Positions 33,105 to 34,810 of a DNA stretch of 34,810 bases are shown one piece after another. This stretch comes from Sphingomonas hengshuiensis (GTDB lineage: Bacteria; Pseudomonadota; Alphaproteobacteria; Sphingomonadales; Sphingomonadaceae). Every line of letters starts with the position of its first letter. Positions within the stretch are counted from its first letter, which is position 1. The DNA lies in assembly GCA_003240755.1 (NCBI GenBank), contig QFNF01000032.1, positions 1-34,810 of the forward strand, read 5' to 3'. The position numbers and the translations under genes are program-made. The notes beneath the pieces were generated by a model that worked only from the letters and a program-made list of their open reading frames with translations, was not told where the DNA came from and ran no database searches.

Positions 33105-33563
33105 TCACCCGCCGAACGGCAGCAGCGCTTCGTACACCTCCAGCGGTGGCTTGTCTTTCACCGCCACCCCCTGTCGCAGCAGAAAGGCGTGGCGGACGAT
33201 TTCCGCCTGTTGTTCGATGCCGTACGCCTCGAACGGTTTGCCGGGCACGATGGCGTAGCGATAGCTGCACAGCGGATGGCGCATCAGCGGCAGCCAGTAG
33301 CGGCCGCGATGCTGCGTCTGGTGGACGTGCATCATCTCGTGCAGGAACAGCGCGGCGAGATCGCGTCCGGCGCCAGCGAAATCGTCGCGGTACAGCGTGC
33401 CCTTCGGATGGAAATGGATGCAGCCGGTCGGCGCCATCGCGACCTCTCTCGGCTGGAAGAACGCCCATTTCGCATGGGCCACCCGTGCCCGTGCGTAATC
33501 GATCGTATCACCGAACATGGTCCGGGCGAGTTCGGTTTCGGCGGGGGTGAGCGGGCGCTTCAC
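33105..33563 (-). CDS. Small HExxH (zincin-like) protein, Vgr-related annotation family
   Basis: The 152-aa protein has a clear zincin motif, ALFLHEMMHVHQTQH (H75, E76, H79), after a beta-rich IHFHPKGTLYRDDF segment, and a conserved AYGIEQQAEIVRHAFLLRQG helix in which the Glu residues could supply the third zinc ligand. Homologues in sphingomonads are, as I recall, labelled vgr-related proteins, though no VgrG domain is visible here. There is no signal peptide. The GTG start overlaps the copper-chaperone stop by four bases (GTGA). Peptidase activity is inferred from the motif only. Confidence 0.78.
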   Translation of the reverse strand: MKRPLTPAETELARTMFGDTIDYARARVAHAKWAFFQPREVAMAPTGCIHFHPKGTLYRDDFAGAGRDLAALFLHEMMHVHQTQHRGRYWLPLMRHPLCSYRYAIVPGKPFEAYGIEQQAEIVRHAFLLRQGVAVKDKPPLEVYEALLPFGG

Positions 33564-33991
33564 TTCGGCGCCGGATCGCCTGCGCCGACCAGCCTCGCGT
33601 CGGTGGTGATCGACCGCCCGTCGAACCGGAACGTCAGCGGGATCGATCCGCCGGGTTCTAGCGCGGGCGAAACGTCGAGCAACATCGCGTGCAGCCCGCC
33701 GGGGGCCAGCGTCACCGGCTTCGTCGCCGCGATCGGCAGGCGTTCGACCGGGCGCATGGTCATCGCGCCGTGGCTTGCCGCCATGCTTTCATGCAGCTCG
33801 ATCCGCCGCGCCGCCGGGCTGGTGATGGCCACCAGCACAAGGTCCCGGCTGCCCGCGTCGATCGTCGCATAGGCGGCGGCAGGGCGCCCGGGCACGGCGG
33901 GCAGGCGGATCCAGGCATCCTCGACCGACGGTGCCCTGGAGCATCCCGCCACCATCAGCACCCCCGCCAGCGCCATCCACCGTGTCTTCAC
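33560..33991 (-). CDS. PCu(A)C-type copper chaperone, predicted lipoprotein
   Basis: This periplasmic Cu(I) chaperone delivers copper to cytochrome oxidase or other cuproproteins. The 143-aa precursor has a lipobox VAGC (C17) and the full family motif H-x11-M-x21-H-x-M: H67, M79, H101, M103, in ELHESMAASHGAMTMRPV and PGGLHAMLLD. I chose GTG 33991 because GGGAG lies seven bases upstream; earlier in-frame codons have no site. It is coupled to the HExxH protein downstream and is divergent from dnaK. Confidence 0.9.
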   Translation of the reverse strand: MKTRWMALAGVLMVAGCSRAPSVEDAWIRLPAVPGRPAAAYATIDAGSRDLVLVAITSPAARRIELHESMAASHGAMTMRPVERLPIAATKPVTLAPGGLHAMLLDVSPALEPGGSIPLTFRFDGRSITTDARLVGAGDPAPK

Positions 33992-34035
33992 GCCCACGCT
34001 CCCGTTCCGATACGGTTCCCTATGCCGCGCATAAT

Positions 34036-34066
34036 CTTGCGGCAAGCCGAACCCTGCCTATATCCG
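34036..34066 (+). promoter_or_regulatory. RpoH (sigma-32) heat-shock promoter of dnaK
   Basis: CTTG-N17-CCTATATCCG matches every specified base of the alphaproteobacterial RpoH consensus CTTG-N16-19-CYTATNTNNG. The -10 ends 79 bases before the dnaK ATG, giving a leader of about 70 bases. Confidence 0.8.
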
Positions 34067-34084
34067 CCCTCGGAACGACCCGGA

Positions 34085-34102
34085 CGGCACCTCCCCGTGC
34101 CG
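34085..34102 (+). promoter_or_regulatory. Hairpin in the dnaK leader
   Basis: CGGCAC-CTCCCC-GTGCCG is a perfect 6-bp stem with a 6-base loop in the presumed dnaK 5' leader, 43 bases before the ATG. Flanking GGAC/GTCC bases could extend it. No CIRCE element is present. Confidence 0.4.
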
Positions 34103-34139
34103 ACGGGTCCAGGCTTTATTTCAACCCGGGGGCCAATGA

Positions 34140-34810
<671 letters not shown>

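Noticed and set aside
33105..33563. A type VI secretion (VgrG) component.
   Set aside because: There is no VgrG spike domain, the protein is only 152 aa, and no other T6SS gene is nearby; only the HExxH motif is visible.

Overview
The window is chromosomal DNA from a GC-rich (by eye about 65-68 % G+C) alphaproteobacterium, most likely a Sphingomonas or close sphingomonad. The supporting signs are a MucR/Ros-type regulator, an alphaproteobacterial Fur/Mur without the C-terminal CxxC, a suf operon led by an Rrf2 regulator and carrying sufT, a GTTC-N7-GTTC LexA box, and an alphaproteobacterial RpoH promoter before dnaK. I see no tRNA, rRNA, CRISPR array, insertion sequence, integrase or phage gene. 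Gene packing is tight and nearly all of it looks like core genome.

Layout. 1-1.4 kb: glnB-glnA on the minus strand (glnA runs off the left edge) behind a likely sigma-54 promoter. 1.6-4.2 kb: map (-), divergent from a CinA-like MoCF protein and a galactose 1-dehydrogenase-like oxidoreductase (+). 4.2-8.3 kb: a seven-gene minus-strand run, nfuA, RutE-like nitroreductase, tsaB, rimI, mucR, fur, plsC, mixing Fe-S carrier, tRNA t6A synthesis, protein acetylation, regulation and lipid acylation. 8.4-12.2 kb: a Crp/Fnr regulator and a secreted M16 zinc peptidase (+). 12.2-15.5 kb: an MFS exporter and a long-chain acyl-CoA synthetase (-). 15.6-19.0 kb: a lipoprotein gamma-glutamyltransferase (+) convergent with pyrD-HPP (-).

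19.3-27.4 kb is the centrepiece, a suf operon in which almost every junction is an overlapping stop/start: Rrf2 regulator, sufB, an unrecognised 98-aa secreted-looking protein, sufC, sufD, sufS, sufT, sufA, then a TonB-dependent receptor 23 nt later. The operon makes and regulates Fe-S clusters; the receptor may supply iron or another scarce nutrient.

27.5-33.6 kb (all minus): two small unknown proteins, a cold-shock protein, a glycine-zipper lipoprotein with a perfect FNR-type box at its start, uvrA with a LexA box, a DUF1206 membrane protein, a small HExxH protein and a PCu(A)C copper chaperone. dnaK starts at 34.1 kb on the plus strand and leaves the window.

No obviously new multi-gene defence or mobile system is visible. 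The most unusual items are the small protein inside the suf operon, the coupled HExxH/copper-chaperone pair, the FNR-type palindrome, the 15-G tract and several perfect palindromes at promoters.
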